Source of the DNA: Alphaproteobacteria bacterium
Lineage (GTDB): Bacteria > Pseudomonadota > Alphaproteobacteria > UBA6615
Reading direction: 5' to 3'
NCBI GenBank assembly: GCA_030831135.1
Contig: JAURLR010000278.1
Span: 1-13,344, forward strand
Length of the DNA: 13,344 nt
Under the pieces are notes generated by a model, which was not told where the DNA came from, ran no database searches, and saw only the letters and a program-made list of their open reading frames with translations. Positions 7,458 to 13,344 of the stretch are shown one piece after another (position 1 is the first letter of the stretch; every line of letters begins with the position of its first letter). The position numbers were made by a program, and so were the translations under genes.

Positions 7458-8744
7458 TCAGGGCCGCACCTGACCGGTACCACGCACGACGTATTTGTAG
7501 CTGGTCAGCTGTTCGGCACCCACGGGCCCACGCGCGTGCATCTTGCCGGTCGAAATACCGATCTCGGCACCCATTCCGAATTCACCGCCATCGGCAAACT
7601 GGGTTGAGGCATTGTGTAGGACGATGCCGCTATCGACCCGGTTCAGAAACCGTTCGGCAATGGCGGCGTTGGCCGTGATGATCGCGTCGGTGTGGTTCGA
7701 GCCATGGACATTCACATGATCGATTGCGGCGTCGACCCCGTCGACCACACGCACGGAGACGATGGCATCGAGATATTCGGTATCCCAATCAGCATCGCTG
7801 GCGGGAACGATACGGGCATCGATCTTGCGGGCATCCTGATCACCGCGGACCTCGCAGCCCGCAGCTGTGAGGTCATCGACAATCGGTCCGAGCAGATCCC
7901 CGGCGACATCCCGGTCGATCAGGACCGTTTCCGTCGCACCGCAAATACCCGTGCGGCGCATCTTCGCATTCAACACGATCTCCCGCGCCATCTTCGGATC
8001 GGCCTCGGCATGCACATAGGTATGACAAAGCCCCTCGAGATGCGCGAAGACCGGAATCCGGCTTTCATTCTGCACCCGCTCGATCAGCGATTTCCCGCCC
8101 CGCGGAACGATCACGTCCACATAATCGATCATCCGCAGCAACGCACCCACGGCCTCCCGGTCGGTGGTGGGGGGCGCCTGAATCGCTGCCTCAGGAAGGC
8201 CGGCGGCCTTCAGCCCGTCCTGCAAGCAGGACAGGATGACTCCCGAGGTTCCAAAGCTTTCTGATCCCCCCCGCAAAATCGCGGCATTGCCAGCTTTGAC
8301 ACACAGCCCACCGGCATCCGCCGTCACATTGGGCCGGGATTCGTAGATCACACCGATGACCCCCAGCGGCACCCGCACCCGGGCAATTTTCAATCCGTTG
8401 GGACGCTCCCATTCGGCCAGAACTGTCCCGATCGGGTCCGGCAAGGCTGCAACCTCTTCCAGGCCGCGCGCCATGGCTTCCACGCGCGCATCATCAAGGA
8501 TCAGCCGATCCAGAAACGAGCCCTTCACGCCACGGGATTCAGCCCCGGCCACATCCTTGGCATTGGCGGCAAGGATTTCATCCTTGCGTGACCGCAGAGC
8601 CGCCGCAGCGGCATGCAGCCCGGCGTTCTTGGTCTCTGCGGATGCCGCCGCGAGTTCCTGGGCTGCAGCTTTCGCGGCAATCCCGACCCGGTTCATCATG
8701 TCGTGGATATTCTGATCCGCCGACAAATCATGTGCTGCTGTCAT
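7458..8744 (-). CDS. proA: Gamma-glutamyl phosphate reductase ProA
   Basis: The second step of proline synthesis: NADPH-dependent reduction of gamma-glutamyl phosphate to glutamate-5-semialdehyde, in the cytoplasm. 428 residues, full length, with an aldehyde-dehydrogenase-like fold. The catalytic Cys is C268 in [11 protein letters not shown]. Other landmarks are [17 protein letters not shown] (125-141), LRGGSE (157-162), VPRGGKSL (213-220), the ProA signature around [10 protein letters not shown], and the C-terminal GRG-type end reading [19 protein letters not shown]. The ATG is preceded by GGAGAAGAG at good distance. Its partner ProB is encoded upstream, but a transporter gene lies between them instead of the usual direct adjacency. 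Confidence 0.97.
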   Translation of the reverse strand: MTAAHDLSADQNIHDMMNRVGIAAKAAAQELAAASAETKNAGLHAAAAALRSRKDEILAANAKDVAGAESRGVKGSFLDRLILDDARVEAMARGLEEVAALPDPIGTVLAEWERPNGLKIARVRVPLGVIGVIYESRPNVTADAGGLCVKAGNAAILRGGSESFGTSGVILSCLQDGLKAAGLPEAAIQAPPTTDREAVGALLRMIDYVDVIVPRGGKSLIERVQNESRIPVFAHLEGLCHTYVHAEADPKMAREIVLNAKMRRTGICGATETVLIDRDVAGDLLGPIVDDLTAAGCEVRGDQDARKIDARIVPASDADWDTEYLDAIVSVRVVDGVDAAIDHVNVHGSNHTDAIITANAAIAERFLNRVDSGIVLHNASTQFADGGEFGMGAEIGISTGKMHARGPVGAEQLTSYKYVVRGTGQVRP

Positions 8745-8804
8745 TGCTCTTCTCCGACCGTGTTCGGCCTGCCGGGGCGACGATAGTCAATCCGCCGGTG
8801 AAAT

Positions 8805-9710
8805 TCACCCTGTTTGCGCCTTCGCGCTACCGCTCTCGGCCCGCATGCCCAGATAGATCGCCCCGAGGATCAGGAAACCGCCAAGAACCGTTTCGACGCC
8901 AAAGCCTTCGCGAAAATAGATCCAGCCCAGCGCCGCGCTCAGGATCGGCTCGGCAAGCAGCGCCAGCGCGAGCACCATCGGTGAAATCACCCGCACCGCC
9001 CAGTTGAACCCGGAATGCCCGATCACCTGACTGATGACCGCAATCGCCACAAGCGCGAAATAGGTTTCCCCGCTGAACCCGGCAACCGGCAGTCCAAGGC
9101 CCAGCACCGGTACCCAGAGCAGGAACGCAGCCCCCGCATAGACGAGCACCACAAACACCATCACCCCGACGCGGCGGCGGATATTTTCAGCCACCAGAAA
9201 GAACGCGGCAAAGAACAACCCGCCCGCCAGCGCGAGGGCATCCCCCAACAGGCTGTCCAAACCCAGCTTCATGCTGCCCCAGGCCATGATCGTGCTGCCC
9301 CCGACAGCAAGCAGGATTGCCGCCCAGAGACGCGCGCCCGGTGGACGGCGAAGTGCCACAAGCGACCAGAGTGCGAGCCAGACCGGTGTCAGGGTGACCA
9401 GCACCACCGAATTTGCAATCGATGTGAGGGCCACGCCTTCAATCCATGTGGCAAAATGCAGGGCCAGAAACACCGAGCCCAGCCCAATCAGCCCCCATTC
9501 ACGCCGCGTGAGCTTGCGCAGTTCCTCCCAGCCCGTATAGAGCGCGAACGGCAACAGCACCAAAGCCGCAATCAGCATGCGATAGGCGGCAATGACCAGC
9601 GAGTCGGCCTCTGCCATCCGCACGAAGATCGCCGCATGGCCAACAGCAACGAGTGCCACAACAATGACTGTGCTGTAGAGCAGCCGGTCGGAAGACCCGG
9701 TCCCGGACAT
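8805..9710 (-). CDS. EamA/DMT-family transporter (10 TM), between proB and proA
   Basis: 301 residues with ten predicted membrane segments at about 11-30, 36-58, 72-91, 97-120, 127-144, 154-175, 182-200, 216-236, 242-264 and 271-289. They form two EamA repeats of five helices each, the usual architecture of drug/metabolite transporters. The helix 8-9 region carries HSGFNWAVRVISPMVLALALLAEP, with the conserved Pro and EP typical of EamA proteins. Family members mostly export amino acids or other metabolites, but substrate cannot be read from sequence. It starts 7 bp after the proB stop, and proA follows 60 bp later, so co-transcription is likely. A role in exporting proline or a proline-pathway intermediate is an inference from location only. 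Confidence 0.9.
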   Translation of the reverse strand: MSGTGSSDRLLYSTVIVVALVAVGHAAIFVRMAEADSLVIAAYRMLIAALVLLPFALYTGWEELRKLTRREWGLIGLGSVFLALHFATWIEGVALTSIANSVVLVTLTPVWLALWSLVALRRPPGARLWAAILLAVGGSTIMAWGSMKLGLDSLLGDALALAGGLFFAAFFLVAENIRRRVGVMVFVVLVYAGAAFLLWVPVLGLGLPVAGFSGETYFALVAIAVISQVIGHSGFNWAVRVISPMVLALALLAEPILSAALGWIYFREGFGVETVLGGFLILGAIYLGMRAESGSAKAQTG

Positions 9711-9717
9711 CGCGGAC

Positions 9718-10860
9718 TCAGCTCTCGACGAGATCGTCGCGGTGGATCATTTCCTCACGACCGCGATAGCCGAGAATACCTTCGATCTCGTCAGACTGGC
9801 GCCCGAGAATGCGTCGCGCATCCGCGCTGTCATAGGCGATCAGGCCGCGCGCGATTTCAACACCGTCTGCACCCGCGACAATCACCGGGTCGCCGCGCTC
9901 GAACGCGCCAATCACTTTGACGACACCTGCGGGCAGCAGACTTTTGCCTCGCGCCAGTGCTCCCGCCGCTCCATCATCAACCACAATGGTTCCAACCGGC
10001 TTCAAGGACCCGGCAATCCAGCTCTTGCGTGCTGTGTGCGGCTCACCCTGGGGCATGAACCACGTCGCCCGTTCACCCTCGAGCAGGCGTTTGAGCGGGT
10101 GCAGCGCACGGCCATCGCTGATCGCCAGTCGACATCCGGCCTGCAGGGCGACGCGCGCCGCCTCGATCTTGGTGATCATGCCACCTGAACCATCATCACC
10201 GGCAGTGTCTCCGGCCATGGCCTCGATCTCTGGCGTGATCGCATCGACCCGCGCGATATGAGTCGCAGCGGGGTCGCGGGTGGGGTCTGCTGTATAGAGA
10301 CCGTCGATATCCGACAGGATCACGCAAGTGTCCGCACCCATCATCTGCGCCACGCGTGCGGCCAGACGGTCGTTATCACCGAACCGGATTTCCTCGGTTG
10401 CAACCGTATCGTTCTCGTTGATGACCGGGACAACTCCCAGTCGCAACAATGTCGAAATGGTATTGCGGGCATTCAGGTGACGACGGCGGTCTTCGGTGTC
10501 ATCGGTCGTCATCAGGATCTGGGCCACCGACACTTTATACCGCCCCAGAACCTCCTGCCAGGCATGGGCCAGCTGGACCTGCCCAGTGGCCGCCGCTGCC
10601 TGGCTTTCGTCCAGACGCAGCACACGGTTGCGGGGACCCCGCGCGAGGCCGAGCAGACGCCGTCCCACGGCGATGGCGCCCGAGGATACGATCATCACAT
10701 CGACCCCCGAACTGCGCAAATCCGCGACATCACGGGCAAGCGCGTCCAGCCAGTCACGGCGCAACTGTCCGTCATCCTGCGCCAGCAGGGCGGACCCGAC
10801 TTTCAGGACAAGGCGTCGACTGGTCGACAGGTCCGTGCCGGCATTACCGGGGGTGTTCAC
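9718..10860 (-). CDS. proB: Glutamate 5-kinase ProB (AAK kinase plus PUA domain)
   Basis: Phosphorylates glutamate to gamma-glutamyl phosphate, the first and usually proline-inhibited step of proline synthesis. 380 residues. The amino-acid kinase domain spans about 15-265, with [10 protein letters not shown] (17-26), [12 protein letters not shown] (57-68), NENDTV (148-153), FGDNDRLAA (160-168), [11 protein letters not shown] (183-193) and [12 protein letters not shown] (224-235). A C-terminal PUA domain covers about 288-370, ending MIHRDDLV. The start is a GTG whose last two bases lie in the obgE stop (GTGA overlap), so translation is likely coupled to obgE. Full-length kinase plus PUA matches the enteric-type enzyme, with no missing key residues that I can see. 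Confidence 0.97.
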   Translation of the reverse strand: MNTPGNAGTDLSTSRRLVLKVGSALLAQDDGQLRRDWLDALARDVADLRSSGVDVMIVSSGAIAVGRRLLGLARGPRNRVLRLDESQAAAATGQVQLAHAWQEVLGRYKVSVAQILMTTDDTEDRRRHLNARNTISTLLRLGVVPVINENDTVATEEIRFGDNDRLAARVAQMMGADTCVILSDIDGLYTADPTRDPAATHIARVDAITPEIEAMAGDTAGDDGSGGMITKIEAARVALQAGCRLAISDGRALHPLKRLLEGERATWFMPQGEPHTARKSWIAGSLKPVGTIVVDDGAAGALARGKSLLPAGVVKVIGAFERGDPVIVAGADGVEIARGLIAYDSADARRILGRQSDEIEGILGYRGREEMIHRDDLVES

Positions 10861-11942
10861 GACGCAGGCTCCCGCGCCTCGTCCTCGTCTTCCGCATGAT
10901 CATCGTCATCACGATAAAAGGGATCGAAATCGTCGGATTCCTCTTCCCGTGAGGCGTTGATGATGAGGCGAAGCTCTCGCACCATTTCCAGAATGTTCTG
11001 ATGGGCCACCGCCGACAATGTCCGTATCTTGCCATCCACATGTTCGGAAAGCGCGACGCGACAAGCCTCAAGGTCGTCTTCGGACACCGCATCGCTTTTG
11101 CTCAGCGCCACGATTTCAAGCTTCCCGTCGAGACCGCCGCCATAGGCGGCAAGCTCGCCCCGGACGGTCCGATAGGCGTCCACCGCGACTTCCGGCCCCA
11201 TCGTCGGATCAACGAGATGCAGCAGGACCCGGCACCGTTCCACATGGCCCAGGAACCGGTCACCCAGCCCCCTTCCCTCATGGGCGCCCTCGATCAGACC
11301 GGGGATATCGGCAAGCACAAAGGCTTCGTCGTCACTCTCCACGACACCGAGTGCGGGATGAAGGGTCGTGAACGGATAATCGGCGACCTTGGGTTTGGCC
11401 GCACTGACCGAAGACAGAAAGGTGGACTTGCCCGCATTGGGCAAGCCGACCAGACCGGCATCGGCGATCAGCTTGAGTCGCAACCAGACCCACATCTCTT
11501 CGGAATCGACACCGGTATCAGCCCGGCGGGGTGCCTGATTGGTCGAACTCTTGAAGTGGATATTGCCGCGACCGCCCTGTCCGCCCTTGAGCAGGACAAC
11601 GCGCTGGCCGACTGCGATCAGATCCGCGATCAGGGTTTCCCCGTCCTCGGCGAAAATCTGCGTGCCCACCGGCAGCTTGAGCGTGATGTCCTTGCCACTG
11701 CGGCCATAGCGCGCCTTGCCCATCCCGTCCATGCCGCGATCAGCCTTGAAATGCTGCTGATAGCGAAAATCGATCAGGGTGTTCAGGCCTTCGACGCATT
11801 CGGCGATCACATCGCCACCGCGTCCGCCGTCGCCGCCATCGGGACCGCCCATGGGCACATTGGCCTCGCGGCGGAAGCTGACACAGCCATTGCCACCCGG
11901 GCCGGAACGCAAGAACACCTTTGCTTGATCGAGAAATTTCAT
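10857..11942 (-). CDS. obgE: Obg/CgtA GTPase
   Basis: A large essential GTPase that binds the 50S subunit and links its assembly to growth and (p)ppGpp status. With the ATG at 11942 it has 361 residues and begins [19 protein letters not shown], the universal Obg N-terminus. The Gly-rich Obg fold covers 1-158. The G domain shows G1 GLPNAGKST (166-174), G2 DYPFTT (188-193), G3 DIPG (212-215), G4 SKSD (281-284, in place of NKxD) and G5 SA (310-311). The C-terminal tail after about 331 is strongly acidic (many Asp/Glu), as in other Obg proteins. A TTG-started 14-codon N-terminal extension is rejected: it would run through a terminator hairpin and is not conserved. The Shine-Dalgarno is modest (GGA about 9-11 bases before ATG). 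An intrinsic terminator ends 17 bp upstream, so transcription must read through it or begin upstream of it. Confidence 0.96.
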   Translation of the reverse strand: MKFLDQAKVFLRSGPGGNGCVSFRREANVPMGGPDGGDGGRGGDVIAECVEGLNTLIDFRYQQHFKADRGMDGMGKARYGRSGKDITLKLPVGTQIFAEDGETLIADLIAVGQRVVLLKGGQGGRGNIHFKSSTNQAPRRADTGVDSEEMWVWLRLKLIADAGLVGLPNAGKSTFLSSVSAAKPKVADYPFTTLHPALGVVESDDEAFVLADIPGLIEGAHEGRGLGDRFLGHVERCRVLLHLVDPTMGPEVAVDAYRTVRGELAAYGGGLDGKLEIVALSKSDAVSEDDLEACRVALSEHVDGKIRTLSAVAHQNILEMVRELRLIINASREEESDDFDPFYRDDDDHAEDEDEAREPAS

Positions 11943-11959
11943 GATCTGGTTCCAGAACG

Positions 11960-11992
11960 AAAAACGGGGGGATCGGCTAGCCAATCCCCCCG
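11960..11992 (-). terminator. Intrinsic terminator after rplU-rpmA, just before obgE
   Basis: On the minus strand, CGGGGGGAT (11992-11984) pairs perfectly with ATCCCCCCG (11973-11965) around a 10-nt loop that contains GGCTAGCC. A run of five T (11964-11960) follows. A GC-rich 9-bp stem followed directly by a T-run is the classic rho-independent form. It lies 24 bp after the rpmA stop and ends 17 bp before the obgE ATG, so it may act as a partial terminator or attenuator for the downstream genes. Confidence 0.85.
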
Positions 11993-12016
11993 AATAAACC
12001 GGTCTATTGGAAAACC

Positions 12017-12292
<276 letters not shown>

Positions 12293-12298
12293 CTCGAA

Positions 12299-12706
12299 CT
12301 ACTCCTGGGTTTCGCTCGAAGCGTCATCAGCCGGAGCTGCTTCTGCCTTCGCTGCAGCGGGCTTCTTCGCCGCTGCCTTTTTCGTTGCACCCGGCTTGCC
12401 GGTCACATCCAGAACACGCAGAACCGTAAGCTCCTGACGATGTCCCATGGTGCGGCGATAGCCCTGGCGGCGCTTCTTCTTGAAGACCACGATCTTGTCG
12501 CCACGGGTCTGCTCGACCACTTCGGCGGTGACCGATGCGCCCTCGATGGCCGGCGCACCAATCTGGGTCGCCTTGCCATCATTGACCATCAGAACGGGCG
12601 CAATCGACAGCGTACTGCCGGCATCGCCCTGGAGCTTCTCAACGGTGATCACATCGCCATTGGCAACGCGATACTGCTTTCCGCCGGTTTGAATGACTGC
12701 GTACAT
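12299..12706 (-). CDS. rplU: 50S ribosomal protein bL21
   Basis: A large-subunit protein binding 23S rRNA, needed early in 50S assembly. The L21 domain covers about 1-103, with [31 protein letters not shown] (75-91) and LRVLDVTG. An Ala/Lys-rich tail of about 30 residues follows (104-135), turning acidic at the end ([10 protein letters not shown]). Such C-terminal extensions are common in alphaproteobacterial bL21, and the E. coli protein lacks one. It is the first gene of the rplU-rpmA operon, with its own strong promoter and a long structured leader. The Shine-Dalgarno sequence is weak (GGAT about 11 bases before the ATG), which leaves room for translational control by leader structure. Confidence 0.97.
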   Translation of the reverse strand: MYAVIQTGGKQYRVANGDVITVEKLQGDAGSTLSIAPVLMVNDGKATQIGAPAIEGASVTAEVVEQTRGDKIVVFKKKRRQGYRRTMGHRQELTVLRVLDVTGKPGATKKAAAKKPAAAKAEAAPADDASSETQE

Positions 12707-12739
12707 AAGTCTGGATCCGTATAAGTCGCGGCAATCACA

Positions 12740-12755
12740 CCCCGGAACGGCGGGG
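12740..12755 (-). promoter_or_regulatory. Second leader hairpin upstream of rplU
   Basis: CCCCG and CGGGG (5 bp) flank a 6-nt loop in the rplU 5' leader, about 34 bp before the start codon. One arm overlaps bases that could pair instead with GGAAC at 12771-12775, giving a mutually exclusive fold. No T-run follows. The structure is visible, but the regulatory role is inferred. Confidence 0.45.
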
Positions 12756-12788
12756 CTTCAAGTGCCAAATGTTCCTGCAAAAACAAGG

Positions 12789-12815
12789 TGGACCGCGAAT
12801 TTTTCCGGCGGTCCA
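12789..12815 (-). promoter_or_regulatory. rplU leader hairpin with following T-rich stretch
   Basis: TGGACCGC pairs perfectly with GCGGTCCA across an 11-nt A-rich loop, about 8 nt downstream of the predicted transcription start. On the minus strand a TTGTTTTTG stretch lies a few bases after the stem (12778-12785). It could be a weak attenuator or a binding site for a ribosomal protein. I cannot match it to a known leader family by eye. Confidence 0.5.
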
Positions 12816-12829
12816 TCGAATGCGGGCGG

Positions 12830-12857
12830 ACTATACGCCGCCAGCCGCCCGTGTCAA
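12830..12857 (-). promoter_or_regulatory. Sigma-70-type promoter of rplU-rpmA
   Basis: A perfect -35 TTGACA (12857-12852) and -10 TATAGT (12835-12830) are separated by 16 bp, with a GC-rich spacer. Transcription would start near 12823, giving a leader of about 117 nt before the rplU ATG. The near-consensus hexamers suit a highly expressed ribosomal protein operon. It points away from tRNA-Ser. Confidence 0.8.
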
Positions 12858-12996
12858 CCGCTCAAACATCCATCTTTTGCGCAACAATCACCCACCCACA
12901 GCGGGTTGCAGGCAGGTCGGAACGTGCGGTAGAAACCTGCGCCCGTGTATTATACGGGTCCGGCCCTGATATCGGAATGGATATCGGCGTATCGGC
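12858..12996. other. Intergenic region upstream of tRNA-Ser with short repeats and dyads
   Basis: No gene is seen here. It should hold the tRNA promoter, but none is convincing: TATTAT at 12948-12953 lacks a good -35, and TTGCAG (12906-12911) with TAGAAA (12930-12935) at 18 bp is weak. Two dyads are visible: GCAGGT/ACCTGC (12912-12917 and 12935-12940) and CCCGT/ACGGG (12942-12946 and 12954-12958), the latter around the AT-rich TATTAT. Directly before the tRNA are three related octamers: GATATCGG at 12968 and 12980, and CGTATCGG at 12988. A translated frame crossing this region on the minus strand is an artefact of the tRNA antisense. Confidence 0.5.
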
Positions 12997-13086
12997 GGAG
13001 GGGTGCCGGAGTGGTTGAACGGGGCAGTCTCGAAAACTGTTGAGCGTGTAAGCGTTCCGAGAGTTCGAATCTCTCTCCCTCCGCCA
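12997..13086 (+). tRNA. tRNA-Ser (anticodon CGA)
   Basis: A 90-nt class II tRNA that reads UCG serine codons. The acceptor GGAGGGG (12997-13003) pairs with TCCCTCC (13076-13082), with one G-T at the inner end. The D arm contains GGTTGAA. The anticodon stem CAGT/ACTG encloses loop CTCGAAA, with anticodon CGA at 13031-13033. A long variable arm typical of tRNA-Ser follows (GAGCGTG/AAGCGTTC region). The T stem GAGAG/CTCTC (13059-13063 and 13071-13075) holds loop TTCGAAT. The discriminator is G13083 and CCA is encoded at 13084-13086. The gene is divergent from rplU. tRNA-Ser 3' ends are frequent integration sites for islands and prophages, and the downstream sequence has suggestive repeats. Confidence 0.96.
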
Positions 13087-13119
13087 ATTACCCCCAGTTT
13101 CTGCGGGTTTTGGGGTAAT
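13087..13119 (+). repeat. Inverted repeat directly after tRNA-Ser
   Basis: ATTACCCC (13087-13094) and its exact reverse complement GGGGTAAT (13112-13119) begin at the base after the encoded CCA. The loop is 17 nt and there is no T-run after it, so it is not a textbook terminator. It may still mark the 3' end of the tRNA transcript, or be a pair of oppositely oriented protein-binding sites. A third related GGGGTA motif lies at 13180-13188. Confidence 0.6.
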
Positions 13120-13344
13120 GCTGGGCAATGTTCCCATAATAGCTCCCCGATAGGGCGCGCGCTGCAGCGATAAAACCTCTACCCCAAACAGCCAAAACGC
13201 CCCAGCCGCGACCCCACCCCCGGGGGCACCCCCACCAAAGGATTTGGGACTCCCTATATCCCCTGGTAATACTGATGCAGACGAATAAGTCTGAATTGGG
13301 CGAAGAGCGGCAAGCGGAACTGGTCTCCGGCCCTTCGCGGCTTG
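13120..13344. other. Non-coding tail downstream of tRNA-Ser, nothing identified
   Basis: No coding frame with recognisable similarity and no further RNA gene can be supported. Small symmetrical elements are visible: CGCTGCAGCG (13160-13169), CCCCCGGGGG (13217-13226) and CAGAC/GTCTG around a 6-nt loop (13278-13293). A TACCCCAAA at 13180-13188 is the reverse complement of TTTGGGGTA found at 13109-13117. The window ends before any next gene becomes clear, so an integrase or other gene could lie just beyond. Confidence 0.4.

Noticed and set aside
7442-7483. GTG-started 14-residue N-terminal extension of NadD
   Set aside because: It overlaps the end of proA and is unlike NadD N-termini. The ATG at 7441 gives a normal-length protein.
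9015-9920. Plus-strand 301-codon frame opposite the EamA transporter and proB
   Set aside because: It is very rich in Arg/His/Gln/Pro, antisense to ten clear membrane segments, and without motifs.
11943-11984. TTG-started 14-residue N-terminal extension of Obg
   Set aside because: The conserved Obg N-terminus starts at MKFLDQAKV, and the extension is encoded by one arm and the T-run of the terminator.
12862-13137. Minus-strand 91-codon frame across tRNA-Ser
   Set aside because: Its middle (RERDSNSRN... and QPLRHPS) is the familiar spurious translation of the antisense strand of a tRNA-Ser gene. The tRNA fold is complete, so this is not a protein gene.

Overview
The window reads as core chromosome of a GC-rich alphaproteobacterium. 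A Maricaulales/Hyphomonadales- or Caulobacter-like lineage would fit, but the assignment rests only on protein flavour and gene order: the short 213-residue GpmA, bL21 with an Ala/Lys-rich tail, and the EnvC-CtpA-YibQ-like-RppH cassette. No transposase, phage gene or CRISPR array is visible. Apart from a truncated ferritin-like gene at the left edge and tRNA-Ser at the right, every gene lies on the minus strand, so the biology reads from right to left.

Right end (about 12.7-13.34 kb): tRNA-Ser(CGA) with encoded CCA lies on the plus strand. It is followed by 258 bp without a recognisable gene, which carries an inverted repeat and recurrent GGGGTA motifs. Divergent from it is a near-consensus promoter (TTGACA-N16-TATAGT) for rplU-rpmA, with a structured leader of about 117 nt. 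A strong intrinsic terminator follows rpmA, only 17 bp before the obgE start codon.

Middle (about 5.8-11.9 kb): obgE-proB-DMT exporter-proA-nadD-rsfS-rlmH form a compact minus-strand run. It mixes large-subunit assembly factors (Obg, RsfS, RlmH, near bL21/bL27) with the first two steps of proline synthesis, split by an EamA-type transporter, and NAD synthesis. obgE/proB overlap as GTGA. nadD and rsfS lie in the same frame, separated by one TAA, and the rsfS start is problematic.

Left (0.5-5.7 kb): gpmA-envC-ctpA-yibQ-like-rppH. envC overlaps gpmA, ctpA overlaps envC (TGATG), and rppH overlaps the YibQ-like gene (ATGA). EnvC, CtpA and the YibQ-like protein form a coupled envelope/septum module: a degenerate LytM amidase activator, a PDZ-S41 periplasmic protease and a membrane-anchored divergent polysaccharide deacetylase-fold protein. 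RppH starts 5'-end-dependent mRNA decay. A ferritin-like protein gene converges on rppH with 8 bp between the stops.

I do not see a wholly new system. The points most worth checking are the rsfS start or possible frameshift, the terminator just before obgE, the rplU leader, the transporter between proB and proA, and the repeats downstream of tRNA-Ser.
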